This document shows, piece by piece, positions 12,801 to 26,800 of a stretch of 64,000 nucleotides of DNA. The translations under genes and the position numbers were made by a program. Source of the DNA: Triplophysa rosa (Eukaryota; Chordata; Actinopteri; Cypriniformes; Nemacheilidae); the NCBI RefSeq assembly GCF_024868665.1, contig NC_079891.1:17314712-17378711 (forward strand), in the 5' to 3' direction. Below the pieces are notes generated by a model that did not search any database, was not told where the DNA came from, and saw only the letters and a program-made list of their open reading frames with translations. Every line of letters starts with the position of its first letter. Positions within the stretch are counted from its first letter, which is position 1.

Positions 12801-13639
12801 ATAGGCGATCCCCAGATATAAATGTGGGGACACATGACTGCTTTCCTGACTTTGATCCACACATGCTAGAATTCTGTGCAGGCTTTAAGGAGATAACTGT
12901 GGACAGCAGAGAGCCTCTCTAAATCAAAAGATCCTTTAAAAGATAAAGGAACCAAGCCTCAGAAAGTATTTTGGTGGTCATGTTTAACATGATTCATGTA
13001 CATAAGAGAGCGCTCTGTGTAGAATATCCCCCTATCTATTACATCTGCATAACATTTTTTTGTAAATCCACTATTTAACATTAGCCAGCATGTTTTAATT
13101 AGTTTTTCAGTTTTGGTCAATTTTGGATCAGTTTTAATCTGATCATATCCCAGGCCTCCAATGCAACCATGTAAAATATATAGGGCAATAAATTAACAAT
13201 GTATTAATTTTATAAAATGTTCCAATAATTTTTATTAACTTATTAATATATAATAAATATCTCGTATATAATGAAAATCTTTCATAGATATGAAAAGTGA
13301 CACATTACTATTTTAGGTGCAGAGATGCTTACAGCTTATCAATCGGGGTTGGACATATGTCCACACTCATCGCGGCGTTTTCTCACACCTCCCGCAAAGG
13401 GAGTTAAAGGGGCACCCTGCACAGTTCTGCCCCTGTAAAATAACACTTAGCTCTGGCAGCACATGCTCAACTCACTGCCACTTAATCCAGTCCGTCAGCT
13501 CAAGCACCCGGGCAAATCCCATTAGGAGGAACTCCATCAAGAAAAGACAAAGATCAGCTCTTCATATTAGCTTACACATCTCATTATGTGAGCTGAGCCT
13601 GCTGCACTGTTGTGAGGATGAGCGTATGTGTGGATGTCA

Positions 13640-13794
13640 GTGTGTGTGTGTGTGTGTGTGTGTAATGGAATGGAAGCAGCACTGGCAGTCCGCCAGTTTG
13701 GACCAGTGCCAGTGTGACCAGTCTTGCTGTTCTCTAATTAACTCTTGTTCCTTTGAGCTTGTACTTCACACACACACACACACACGCACACGCT

Positions 13795-13831
<37 letters not shown>

Positions 13832-13920
13832 AGACAGGCACATTAAGCCCAGCAGTTTCCCTAGAGCTCTGGGACCTAGTGCACACACACACACACATAC
13901 ACACGTGTCCACACACACTA
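13640..13920 (+). repeat. TG/CA microsatellite cluster
   Basis: A TG run (13640-13663) is followed after about 100 bp by interrupted CA runs (about 13769-13822, then 13883-13903 and beyond). The oppositely oriented alternating runs are low-complexity. A long stop-free frame through this stretch is a by-product of the repeats, not a gene. Confidence 0.95.
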
Positions 13921-15592
13921 TTAGTGTCACGCACAATAAGGAAGGTTCTTCTCATCGATTCTGCTGTCATGGGATTTTTTCCCCCAGTATAGATGCTTGT
14001 TAATTAGTGGTTTGTTAGCACAGATGGTGATTGTTACCTTCAAATTTTTTTATTTTACAAACTTTTTGTACTTACTGTATTATCAGCGTGATGATAATAA
14101 CCATCATTGAGAGATATTTGAAAATAATACATTACTCCCATTTTTTAGGAACAGACAGCTCATTCACAACAAATTCTATAAACCGATAGCAAGTCCAATG
14201 TGTTTTGGTGACTAAGATAACAGTGAAATCAAATATCTGTAGCATACATTACAACCGTCGGAATTATATAATGCATATTTTTGAGGTTATTATAGGCAAT
14301 ACATTTTTATGGACCTATATACATTACATAGTACAGTGGGATTCACAAGTCCTCATTCAAAATGTGGGATTAATAATTTGTTGTGATGTCATTTGAAAAT
14401 GCGCATCATGATTGTTGTTGTGTTACTGTATGTTAAATAGCAAATATTCATATTATAATAATATTATAGTTTCTTCGCTATTATAGGTGACTATAGCTAA
14501 ATTTGTGAAATTTACTAATTTCCAGGGAGTCATATTTCCTTCCTTTGATAATAAAATGTATGTAATTAAAGTATTATTTGTAATGTAAGCTAGATTTAAA
14601 AAATGCAAATCTATGTCATTTCACAACTGGATTTAGACGTTTAACCCTATTGTATATGTAAACCTACATTTTATCTTTAAACTGTGCTATTAGCCAGACT
14701 GTTAAATAAGCACACCAGCAAGTTTAACACCGGGTGTGTATTATTTGCAAGGTCACAGAGGTTACGAGGTATAGAAGTAAAAGCATTTCCAAAAGTCCCT
14801 CTGCTGCACCTCCAGGTTTTCAGGTTTCAGTACGACATGTAGCAGTTCAGCACTAGACTGCTTAAAGCTTCACATGAACTGAGTTCAAAGTCATAACCCA
14901 GCAACCCCCCCACACACACATACACACACACTGCTTTCATTGCTTTTCACACAAAAAAAATGAATGATGTGTGTCTTTCAATCACAAAGAATGTCACTCT
15001 GTCGCTGGCCCACCTCCCTGATATAAAGATTGTGAAACAATGTCGATAGCACGCCTACCCCCCTCTCTGAACACTGTTTGTATAAACACTAGAAAAGTTT
15101 GTTCTTTAACTCCCTGTCCCTGATTTGTTGTCCAATCCAAGCTTGAATCTGTTAAGCACTGTTTAAAACGTCTTGATACATGATCATTTATTGCATTGTG
15201 AAGAGCTCCCTCTACTGAAGTCCTGCTGGGATACTTTTTCATTATGCTCAAACTTCAATGATGTTTTTAGAAATATTGAACTCCCCTTGTATTTCCCAGT
15301 TTGGATTTGTTCTGACAATTAGTTTAGGATTATGTGAATAAATAAAAAATAAATAAACTTTGATAATAATATATCAGTTATCCAAATGAACATAGCATCC
15401 TCCCCTCTTTTTTCTCTGTACATGTTCAACCTATAGTCATTCAAAATTGAGTCAAAGTTGCAGTAGCCTGTGGCGTTTGACACCATAAGCAGTGTCATCG
15501 AGTTACGGGTGTCATTTGAAACTGGAAGGTTTCTTTGCTTTGTAAATGTGTAGTTCAGCAAGAAAGAGAAAGCCTGGCTCATTGCATGTGTT

Positions 15593-15790
15593 AAAGGGAT
15601 ACTCCACCCGTGAATGGAAATTCTGTCATGAATTTCACCCCACCCCCAAAGATATTTGGAAAAACGTTAGCACCTGACATTTCTGGGACTCCATTGACTA
15701 CCATAGTAGGAACATTTTAAATGTTTGCTTTCCTAAATTCATCAAAATATCTCATTTTGTGTTCAACAGAGCAAAAAACGATAAAATAAT
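15593..15790. mobile_element. Palindromic MITE, AAAGGGATA family, truncated copy
   Basis: The left arm AAAGGGATACTCCACCC is present and the CATTGACTACCATAGTAGG core is visible, but the right terminal arm is missing; the element fades into AT-rich sequence after about 15790. Confidence 0.75.
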
Positions 15791-17779
15791 TTTTCCTTTG
15801 TTTGTTGAAGAAATACTGAATGACGTAGACATATTGAAACATTATAAAACTGTAGATTATTAAAACATGGTTTTATTTGCTTACTCTAATATATATAAAA
15901 TATATATATACTGTATATAAATATGCATAAATGAATTGATTTGTTATCCCTTTTCTATTGTCATAAAAGCTATATTTTAATTATGAAATATGTTAATCAT
16001 ATTTTATTACAAATTGTATTTGAGCAAACTCTGATGATTTATGTTATTCTGGCATGAATTCAGAATGTGAGTTAAGGTCAATGTTACAGATTTGTCTATT
16101 TGTGACCTTAATTATTATTATTAGTTAATTATTCTATTAGGGACCTTAATTAAAGAGATAAATATTTCTTATTCATTTCTTATAAATGTCATAACATTTG
16201 TTTTAGATTTCTTGAAATATTGTCACTTTAAAATTGTTTTAAAAAATATTTTTCATTAGATTTTGAATTCTAGATTTTCAGTATGGTCTCATACTTTTGC
16301 ACCCACTGTACAGTATGTAATTTAACAAAACCGTTTATGCCATATAATAAGTAACCAAACTCTGAATGATCGCAGTCACAGTCCATCTACCAAAATTTAG
16401 ATTCATGTGTGTCTTGTGAGGCTAAATGCATTCAGGGCTCAACATTCCTGCAGTCATAATGTTCGGAATAGAACTTATATGACCATAATGGAGCACTCAG
16501 AGGTGAAGTGCAGCTCTAATGTATTTTCCATCTGTTAATATTTAATGGAATGTTGTAGACGTCATTACGCTTTTGACTTAATTACCCCTTTACTGGTCAC
16601 TCCGGCTCAGTGATGACCCCTAAACCGACTGTGTCACAATTACATCAGTCTTAATGAATCTCTAATTTACTGTTATGTTTCCTGGCACTTCAACAGAATT
16701 ATGAGAGTGTTGGTTAGATAAAAGCCAACTGAAAGTAATTTCTTTAATATTACACAGTTTAAAAATGATTATTTACAGATGAAATAGTTGGAGTATGTGC
16801 TTTTTTATGCTTAGACTTTTTTGCATGTCGCAATTTTGGTAAATATGTGAAACGTTTTAGTTGTGCGGCTTACGCAACATCTGAATCTAAATCTTTTTTT
16901 TTACGCATCAAGAGAAGCAGCATTAGCATGTTGCACATTCTGTGCCTTGTGATTTAGGGGTTACGCTTTGTCGCTCAACAACAACAGTCGAGCATTAGGC
17001 ATTCATAGCATTACACTGATTTACATGAATCGCTTTTCTTGAAAAAAATCTGTAAATAAAGTTTGACAGATATAGACTAGACATAACCTTAGCAGCTGCC
17101 TTCACAGACTTTACCGTGCTCCTCCCCTATTACAGATTTTCTTTGTTTGCTTGCGTGTTTTTGATTTGTGCTCCACACCTTTGAAATGTCACATATGGCC
17201 ACTTAAAAGGCCGGTGTGTCGCCTCGATCGCACTAAACCCACTGTACCTTTTTTCTCCGAGGCATTGATTGCATTGGTCCTTTAATATTGGTGACAGCCA
17301 ATACGCTCCTAAATGATCGGTTATTATCTCTGAGGTCTTGTTCTGTGTGCCCCGCTGTTTCCAAAGGTCATCCTTCTGTCTTCCTGTATCGACCTGCTCG
17401 CCTGTTAACGTGGCCTAAGACTTATTGAAAGTGAAGGTTGAGGAACATATTTCCATCATGCTGCAGTCCTCTTCTTCACGAGACAGCTTTTAAAAGGCTC
17501 TTTTGAGCATGTCCATTCAGCAGGAGAGACAGGAAGGGAAACATAATGGATATGCCAATAAGGGGAAAAGCTCCCTTAAAACGCATGTGGCTTCACACTG
17601 ATGTGAATGTATCAGCATCCAGCATTCGATATGATATTTTTAACGATAGATGCTTCAACTTTCTAATGAATAGCTGTATTGCTGTACAGCATAAACAATG
17701 CGCGATAAAACCAGTAGGAATGTCTGAATGAGCCATCTCCTCAGAACATTAATCGAGTGTCTTCTTTATCATTTTACAG

Positions 17780-17852
17780 CTGTACGAACTAGACGATGAC
17801 GAGAAAAGAAAAGAGTTTCTTGATGACCTCTTCAGTTTCATGCAGAAAAGAG
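17780..17852 (+). CDS. arid3c: arid3c exon (start of ARID domain)
   Basis: 73 nt, acceptor ATTTTACAG, donor GTGAGT. It encodes LYELDDDEKRKEFLDDLF..FMQKRG, the first helices of the extended ARID. It enters at phase 0 and leaves one base (G) for the next exon. Confidence 0.95.
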
Positions 17853-20800
17853 GTGAGTGTTGTTGAGTGTGTGCGGGCGTGCGTGCGTGCGTGTGCGCAG
17901 ATTGCAGGTGTCAAATACGCGCACCCACAATACGTACTGTAAGTTTAGGTTTCCATCATAAAAATGTCCATGTGGGTAATTATAGGAATGTGTGAACTTG
18001 CTAGAAGCATTCTAGTCATAAATCTTCCAGGTCAAATTGTAAATCGGAATTTGTGTCACATCTTATAAATCACAAATAAATGAAACTTGAAAAGTTTAGT
18101 TTAAAAGCTGTCTTAATTTTTTAAGGCTTTACAAATCTGAATTTTAATACTTAAAAAAATGTAGTTGCATTTAGTAAAACTCATAAAATGATGTTTAAAT
18201 CGGTTAAATTACTTTGATGTGTTACTGTAAAATAATGAAAAAACACGTTAACATTATTGAGCACATCATTTTTTACAGTGTGTGACAAAAATGTAACTTG
18301 CATATAACACAGATGATCTTCAATTGAACAATTAAACTAATTGTAGTCATGTGCATTTAAATGATATCCACCTGCGTTCTCAAACAAAACATCATAAATG
18401 TCTAACACAACATCTGCTTTATAACAACAATAGAAATGCAGGCTTTATTGTTTTGGTAAAGGCTGAGAATGTGTAGATACTATTGTGATCGGCTCTGTCA
18501 GGTTTCCTGCTCAAACGTCATTTCTCTGAAGTTTTGCTGCCACGGTGGCGTGTGATACTATCTGAAACAACGGCTTCTGCTGTTTGTTTTATAATTACTC
18601 TCAGATTATGTGAGAACACCCCTGAGGGGATGACCTTGCCACAGTGGGGAAGGCAGCATCCTGGCATTATGTTAGTCATTCATAGCGTAATTAATTTTCT
18701 GCTTTATTAAGAAGGGAGGTATACATCTTCAGAGAATTTTTCCCACATGGTGCTTCAGGAAAACGTCAGATATTTTAAAGAGGAAATAGAAGAGCTTTAA
18801 TGGCCTTGCATAATGTGAGGAAGTTTGCTGCCTTTGAACCCTTCAGAAAAAAAAAGAAATCAACAGGACATGATCAGATTAGAACTATTTTTGTTATTTC
18901 GTGCTGCTGTTTTGTTAAAATAGGGGGGTTTAGAACTGTAATTTTGGATTAAATGCAAAATTATTATTTTAAAATAATTATAAATAATTATTTTCCATTC
19001 AAATTGTTTCATTAGCAATTCAAATGTGTTATACTTTTGCAGTATTGGTGAGGAGAAATTTGGTTAGGATCATTTGGATAGATTTCTGTAATGCATGATT
19101 GACTTGATCAGTGAATCGTGTTTAAAGATCGAAAAATTGTCATTATCAACCTGAAAGTGTCAAAGTAAATAGTAAATGCTGTTTAATTCTCTATTGATTT
19201 TTATTACATTGGCAGTTTTAGCCAACTTTGTAAGAAATGTGGTGTCTCTTTATTATGATTTTGTTATTTTCTAGTAAAAGAATTCAAACATCAAAATACA
19301 ACAAACAAAATCTATAAAAATAAAAATCAATACAACAATTCAATTTGCCATAATAGGCGACGAATTGTACATTTAGGTACAATAAGTGCTCTATAGGTAG
19401 ATTTTTTATTACTTTGATTTTTCAAAAACTTAATCATATGTTTTGTTTGATTTTTATATTTACAATATTTGAGGTTGAAACGTTGAGCTTTATGAATATA
19501 GTTAACATACCACATAAAAATAAGGAAATTGGTTCAGATGATTTTGGATGTCATGATTTACATTTTTGTCACAATTAGCCTATATATCTGGTGTGCACAA
19601 GTTGTTAAAAAACAGTTAAATATGCATTTGGTACATTAAATATCTATACAGCATATATTACGTACAATTTAAGACATTGTATACAATCTTTTTCATTGAT
19701 GGAAAAGAAACCTTCAGTAAGAACATGACCATTGAAGTGGGACAGGCCAAAGTCACCGCTTTATAGGGAGGTTCAAAACGAGTTGCTTTTTACGCTAGAT
19801 TAATTTGTTGTGTCCTGGTTTGTCTAACAACAAGGGATATGTGCTTTTGGGATTGACACTTACATGGAAAATAGAACACCACCATGTTCAACCAGCTTTC
19901 CCTTTCGCACTCTCACCTATAGCGTGAGCATGATTCACTCAGTTGTTGTATTATGAACATGTTAGGCACATTCATCTCCAAATCAAACAAAAAGTACAGA
20001 GGATTCTCCAGCGAAAGAAGAGTAGAACAAAAATCCCTCTGCTAATCCATGGATAATGACAGATGTGCCTGGCTAACAGTTTGTGGCTGGTCTCTTTTGT
20101 TGAAGTCATTCCTCGCACATTTTGCTGAAGGTACTAGGCAACAGAATCTATGTGTAAATGTCAAAACTACAACATATTACTGAATAGCTCACATCATTGC
20201 ACAGTTCAACGATCAGTTCTAGCGTCATGCACTTCAATATTCTGTTATATATGAAGAGTTTGGTTCCAAAATGAGATTACTCCTTTAATTATTTTTTTTC
20301 CAAAAATCATGTTTTTTATTGTGCATTCCAATTAATATCAATCAAACTGCATTTGGTTTGTTTTGATTTAAGCCATAATAACTCAAAAAATACATACAGC
20401 TAAACTAACACAATAAAAACATGATAACAATAAAAAAACATGATTTATCTCATTTTGGAACCAAACTCTTCTTATATAATTCTGTAATATACTTTAATCC
20501 ATTTGTTTTTTTAGGAGATTTTTCGTTGATCTGTTTCTGAAAAGTACATGTTTTTCAGCAGTTCAGATACTTTAGTACCATGTACTATATTTTAATATCA
20601 CAACAACAACATTGAGTGTTGTAAGCGTTTTTTAAATGGATTAAAAAACATAGGTTCTTTTGTTGTTGGAGTTAGTTTTTGTATTCTTGGAATTCCTAAA
20701 CTATCTGCGATGCGTTATGCATGGAGGTCTTTGAAAACTTTCCATCATAGTGACATTATTTTTTTTATAAATTTGCTTATACATCAAGTGTGGCCATTTT

Positions 20801-23800
20801 GACTAGTCAAACAGGTTTGCAACAGATCTTCTTGCCTTTGTTTTGGTTGTTTAAAGGTACAGGATATCTGATTTATTTGCCTCGAGAGGTAACAGATGTC
20901 ATGGAGGGGTGATTTGTCCTTAAGGTCTGTTTCATCTGCCTAAATTTGTGATGACAAGAATGCAAGGCAGGTTTTATCGCTGCTCACACTGTTGTTGTTG
21001 CGACATGGGCTAATCCGTCCGAGACAGCCAGTGAGGAGTCAACCCGTCTAGTGATGCCATGACATAAAAATGCCTGAATGCACTGAAGTGAAGCTGTTCC
21101 CGTCAGCTCAGGCATGATAATAAATATAATTAAATCCCCTTTGCCTGATGTCTAAGTCTCTATTGACTTGATGGCTCAGGAAATCAGAAGTCCCAGTGCA
21201 CTTGCGAAGGCATCAGTTAAGCAGATGTGATAGAAATTCCAAATGTCGGTTAATATCATTGGTTGTGACTTGTTTTAGTTAGACTTTTAAGTCTAAAAAT
21301 GTTGAATCTTAATGTGCACACCTCAGGCGCATTAATGAATTCAAATGTCTTTAATAGATATTGATGCAGCTGTTAATTCCCGTTCTGTAATGTGATTGGT
21401 CAGTTTGAGGGGGAGAGATTTGCACCACTCACTCACGTTGTTCCATGTCAGATTTCAATCTGTGCACTGCTTGATGTATAAAAATCAACAAAAGACAATC
21501 TAAGTTGTCTTGTTGTGTGATATAGACTTTAATTATGAAATAAATCTTTGTTCCTGTAGTAAATCATTGTATTTGATTCCTGGCAATACACATGCTGATA
21601 AAATGTGTAGTTTGTAGGCTAGGCACCATAAGTTGCTTTGAATAAAATTGCCTGCCAATTGTAAAAAATAATCAACCATTATTTTATAACAAAGTATTTT
21701 GAGATTTCAATGAATATGCCTGTCATAAATCAAACTTTTACCACATAATGAAGGTTACCTGTGGTACTTGTTTGACTGTTGCGTTGTCAATAAAGTCTCT
21801 ATGGTATCAAATGACCAAGTGGTTTTCATAGCTGCGTTATCATACTGTGTGACAGGCGGCATGAATAGAATGGAAACTCCCATTTCATTTCCACCATATT
21901 AAGTTTTGTCTCACAGGTTGGTGATTCACGAGTGACAGCCGAAACTGTTGGATTACATTACTTGTTAAAAATGTTTTGGTAACCACATTTAGTGCTTTGG
22001 TAATCTAAATTAACTTGCTTTATTTACGTCAAGGATGTTTATTATGACTTAATAGGTTTCACCCGACTAGATTGGGTTACACCAACAAAACTACTTTTGT
22101 GTGATTTACTTCATACAAGCAGAGTCTGCACAGTTGTAATATTCAAATCTTTATTTTTTAATTGTTACATGCAATATCATATTAAAGGTGGTCCCTACGT
22201 CCAGACATGCATGGTCTAAGCCCCAAATGTCCACTTATCCTAGAACAACCCTGTCTGTATTACTTGCACAAAAATTGTTAAATTGTGACCCTGGTCTTAA
22301 GTAGCAACGGAACATTTTTAGTAAAAGACAAAAATACATTGTATGGGTCAAAATTATCGATTTTTCTTTTATGCCAAAAATCATTAGGATATTAAGTAAA
22401 GATCATGTTCCATGAAGATATTTTGTAAATTTCCTACCTTAAATGTATAAAAACTTTATTTTTGTGAGTGGATGGTCTGCCACAGTGCCCCTGATTAACA
22501 ACTTCAAAGGCAATTTTCTCAATATTTTGATTTTTTGCACTCTCAGATTCCTGAGTTTTAAACTGTTATATCTCAGTCAGATATTGTCCTATTCTAACAA
22601 CTCATACATCAATAGAAATCTTATTAATTCAACTTTCAGATTATGTAAAAATCTCAATTTCAAAAAATTGACCCATAAGACTGGTTTTGTTGTCCAGGGT
22701 CACAATTAGTGCACGGATATGCAAGAATATCTGTATTAATGGGGCTAAATATGTTAAAGTCCAACAAGCCTTAATACATTTTATACTGTAAAATTACGTT
22801 AAGTAGCAAAAATGTTTTATGTCAGAACGTCTATATTAACTGAATTACCATAGGCCATACAATTCAGAAAAGAACCAAAAGTCTGTATCATGTTTAACAA
22901 GCTTTTGATAGTTGTGATATACCATTTAAGGAATGGTTCACCCTAAAATAAAAATTCATTCATCATTTACTCACCCTCGTGTGAAAATCTGTATATGACT
23001 CTTTCTTCGGTGAAACGCAAAAGAAGATATTTTGAAGAACATTAGTAACCGAACAACATTGGCCCCATTGACTTACATCGCATGCACACAAAACTGCTAA
23101 GACTCAAAAAATATTTTATGTTCAACAGAAAAAAAGAGTCATATACAGGATTTGAATGACATGATGGTAAATAAATGACAGATATAATCAGATCTAAAAT
23201 ATCATCATGACAAAGTAGTGCTGAAGAAATGAAAACAAAATCAACATTCCGGTCCCAAGCTAAACAAGCTCACCCTTGAATGCCCGAGGCTTATACAGGT
23301 CTATTTACCTGGCAGTCTTAGTGAGTTGCAACAGTAATAGTGAGAAAAATGTAACTACAATGAGTGACGGCACGTGGTCTTCACCGTGACTCTGTCTTGG
23401 TTACATTTCTCACTTGTGACTTCATGTTTTTGTAATGTATGGTTGCCGCAGGTCTATTTCCTGCACTCAGGTATATCAGTCTGTGTGTGCTTCAACAGTG
23501 ACAGGTGATCATAAACCTGCAGACTGAAACCTTTTGCTGCTGTGAAATTTAGAAGTATGCTGCCCCCACTTAAATATTCCGTCCATAGCCACGCGGTTTA
23601 GTGGTTTTTCTTGTTTGAAACTTGTCAAGGATTGGGTTACAAATGACATATGACGGATTATAAATGACATTTCAACACAGATTTGGATTGAATTAAATTA
23701 TTGCCATGTTGCAATTGGAGATGGAAACACAAACAGATGATATCATGTTACAGCTACTTATTAAAAGCTTTCCTCGCTGAGAACATTTTCCCACATGCGA

Positions 23801-26800
23801 CTTAATGATTGTAGCTTTCTGACAGTTTAACAGGAACTAAAATGTTGTTTTTGTTCTTTCTTTCTTTCTATTTTTCACTAGGCTTCATGTTGTCTTAAAT
23901 CCTCTCTTAAATTAACATATTAACTGAACGTCTGAGTTGAGTGAACAGGCTTATTTTGATTACGGTTGAAATGAACAAGATGCAAACTATCCAGCTGCCC
24001 TTTTTTTAGTGCGGGTAAATTTAAGCAGTGCAATAGGTCAGTGATCAATGATACCAAATTCGTATTAAAACATTGACGTGTATTGGCTTTCACTGCAATC
24101 TGAGCTTCAACTCGGTCAATCTCAGAATGCAATTAGAATACACATTTTAGAACTGCAGTGTGAATTCCATATAAACCTTTCAGGTGTCTCTGAAAATATT
24201 TCTTTGCGTGTCACAGAAAGTTTAAACGTTTTCGAGTCAGAGTGAAACAAATGTTTGACCTGTGTGAAGAAAAGTAAAAATATGCAAGGAAAAACCTATG
24301 CAAGTAAAAAAACAACAAGAGAAAGTTTCCTTAAATATAAAAAAGTGGATAGGCACATATTAATTATATATTAATGTTAAATAATATTTGTATCTGTAAA
24401 TAAAAATATAATACAATCTCATGTAAAAATAATATAAAAATAGTAATTGCATTTTAGTTATATTAAAAGATGTTAAACAGCGCTCATAATTGACCAGCCC
24501 TTTTTTCCCACTGAATATTCCTGGTCTAAATGGTAAATGTGAGGCATATATCAGTGTAAAGTGGCACATATCCAGTGTCCTATCATTGTGATTGGACTAG
24601 GGACTGTCTTCTGTACTGCCTGGGGCACAGACAGACTTCCACTCTTCACTCCCTTACAGGCCACTCAAAGAGCATTCAGATTAAAGTGTCGCTCCTAGGG
24701 CAAGATTTTCCATCCCTATGGGAAAACATTATCCTAAGCAACTGCTGTTGGGCACTTCGGTGTCATCTGTGTATAAAGATTCACACCCCTACACCCTCCG
24801 CCCATACCATTTCTCGTTTGATCAGTTTATGTGAATAAAGCACAAAGACATGTCGGTTGAGCTTATTGTATTCTCGAGAGATCATTTTTCAATGTCAGCA
24901 ATTATCATTGTTAGTAGGGCTGTGCAAAAATATTGATAAATGTAACTACCGCAAAAGATACCTCTACTATCAATATTTTTTTTTAAATCATGTCATATGC
25001 ATAAGGCCAAAAGTAAGGAAGCGAGCATGGAGAAAAATATAAGAACGCTACAAGCTCTCAGAGCTGATGTGTGGGTGTGCTTTGGTTTCAAAATAAGTCA
25101 TGGAGTAATGAGTTATATAAAATAATGCTGTTTGTAAGCTTCTCAAGTCATGACACAAGTCACTTGGCTACTGCAGTGCATTAGACAAAAAGTTTATTAA
25201 GAAAAGTAACAATGACATTTATTGTGCTTTCACGGATGTGACACCAGCACATTTACAGCACGGATGAAGCAGGGGTTTTATACTGCTCATGTTCAGTGTT
25301 TTAACTGTAATGCACCACAACAGCCAAGTGACTTGCGTGAGCCACCTTATTCCCCTGTGCTACCCACTTGAGGGGAGCAATCCACAGTTTGAGAACCCAA
25401 ACCTCTGATCTAAAAGTCCATGCATCACACAAAATGGCCACTCTGCAGAGGTAAGGGATGTTTTTACACTTATCCTCACAGAAAACCCCCGGTGGTGCAC
25501 AGCATGTTGTATTTCTAGCTCTACTTTTTACATTTTCTATTTAAAGTATTGAAATATATCGAAAATGTGTATCGTATCGAAATACTTAGCAATATATTGT
25601 ATCGTGATATGTATCATATCGGGAGGCACTTGCCAATACACAACCCTAATTGTTAGGTGACAATGAACATCACCTTGGAAAATCTGAATTTTGGAAGAGT
25701 TCTTGAAAACATTTAACGTGAACCTGATGGACAGATATCTTTATTTTTGTTTATTACTTGCAATTGTTTATTAACCTAATTATGTGGCCCTATTTTAAAA
25801 CAGTTTTAAAAATACAGAAATAATATTTAGCAAAAAAATCATTTTAATAGGCCTACTATTGTGGTGAACTATACTATTATGATGAAGCTATAAAAATTAG
25901 AGCTCGATTAATCGCATCCAGAATAAAAGTTTGTGTTTACATAATATATGTGTACTGTGCATATTAATTTTGTATTTATAAACATATGTACATACATGCG
26001 TATATTTAAGAAAAATATACAATATTAAAATTTATTAAGGTTTATTTATAATTTCAATTATTGGTAAATATAAATAAATCATAGGCATAATTTGCGGGTG
26101 GATGGGTGGGTCATGTCCCCACCACTTTTTGCCAAAGTCAATTTTGTCCCCACCACTTATTGTAAGAAATAAAAAATACGGAGCGTCTATTTACCGTGCA
26201 AGTAGCCCGCTTTGTAAGCAGAGGCTATTTATACTAACTCCGCCCATCAGTTTCAGATTGGAATAGACAAAATGTAAGAAAGGCACAAAAAACTTAACTG
26301 CTCCGGTGGCGTAGAGCGTAAAGCAAGTGTTACCTGCTTCATGTCGTCGTGGGTTCGAGACTGCTGTTTGCTGAACTTTTTCCCTATCACATATCAGATT
26401 GTAAAGGTATTTATTTTTAATAAAATGATGAAAATATTTGAAAATGGCTGTTCAAGTCATACATGTACCAAACATTTTGCGCTTAATTGCACTTTGGTGC
26501 TATATATTCGTCCTTATTGTTCTCGACATGCGGTTGCTATCGTCTATTGCAAGATTAATTACATTTTGATACTTGATAGAAAACTCCAATAAATGGAAAA
26601 AGTCACAACTTTGTAGTTTCATGAATTCAAAACAAAATTTAGAAAGTTTGTTGTATATTTGTAGCCTATCAGGCAATGCCCGTAGTAATTAGTGAAAATA
26701 AGATTTTTTAAAGATATTATTTTCCATCCGTTTCCCCTGTATACTTGAATGTTTGTCCTTATTAGCAGGGGGGTTGTCAAACACCAAATTCTTAACATGG

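Larger units (their letters stand above)
1..17779 (+). other. Upstream intron of the ARID3 gene (5' end outside window)
   Basis: No convincing coding exon is seen here. The first recognisable ARID3 exon starts at 17780 in the middle of the ARID domain, and the large N-terminal ARID3 exon normally preceding it is absent, so this stretch is inferred to be intron. It is AT-rich with frequent stops in all frames. Repeats are listed separately: nested inverted repeats at 240-1160, an LTR element at 3239-4454, palindromic MITEs near 5.9, 7.7, 9.8, 10.5, 12.4 and 15.6 kb, and a microsatellite cluster at 13.6-13.9 kb. Between them (1.2-3.2, 4.8-5.9, 6.3-7.6, 8.0-9.8, 10.9-12.4, 14-15.6 and 15.8-17.8 kb) I see single-copy-looking sequence with no assignable gene. 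An unrelated gene on the minus strand cannot be fully excluded. Confidence 0.6.

Noticed and set aside
13317..14003. 228-codon open frame on the plus strand
   Set aside because: Much of it is Thr-His or Cys-Val repeats from CA/TG microsatellites; no domain and no splice context.
22443..22709. 88-codon open frame
   Set aside because: Entirely inside the GTGACCCTGG-ended repeat; AT-rich and without a transposase motif.
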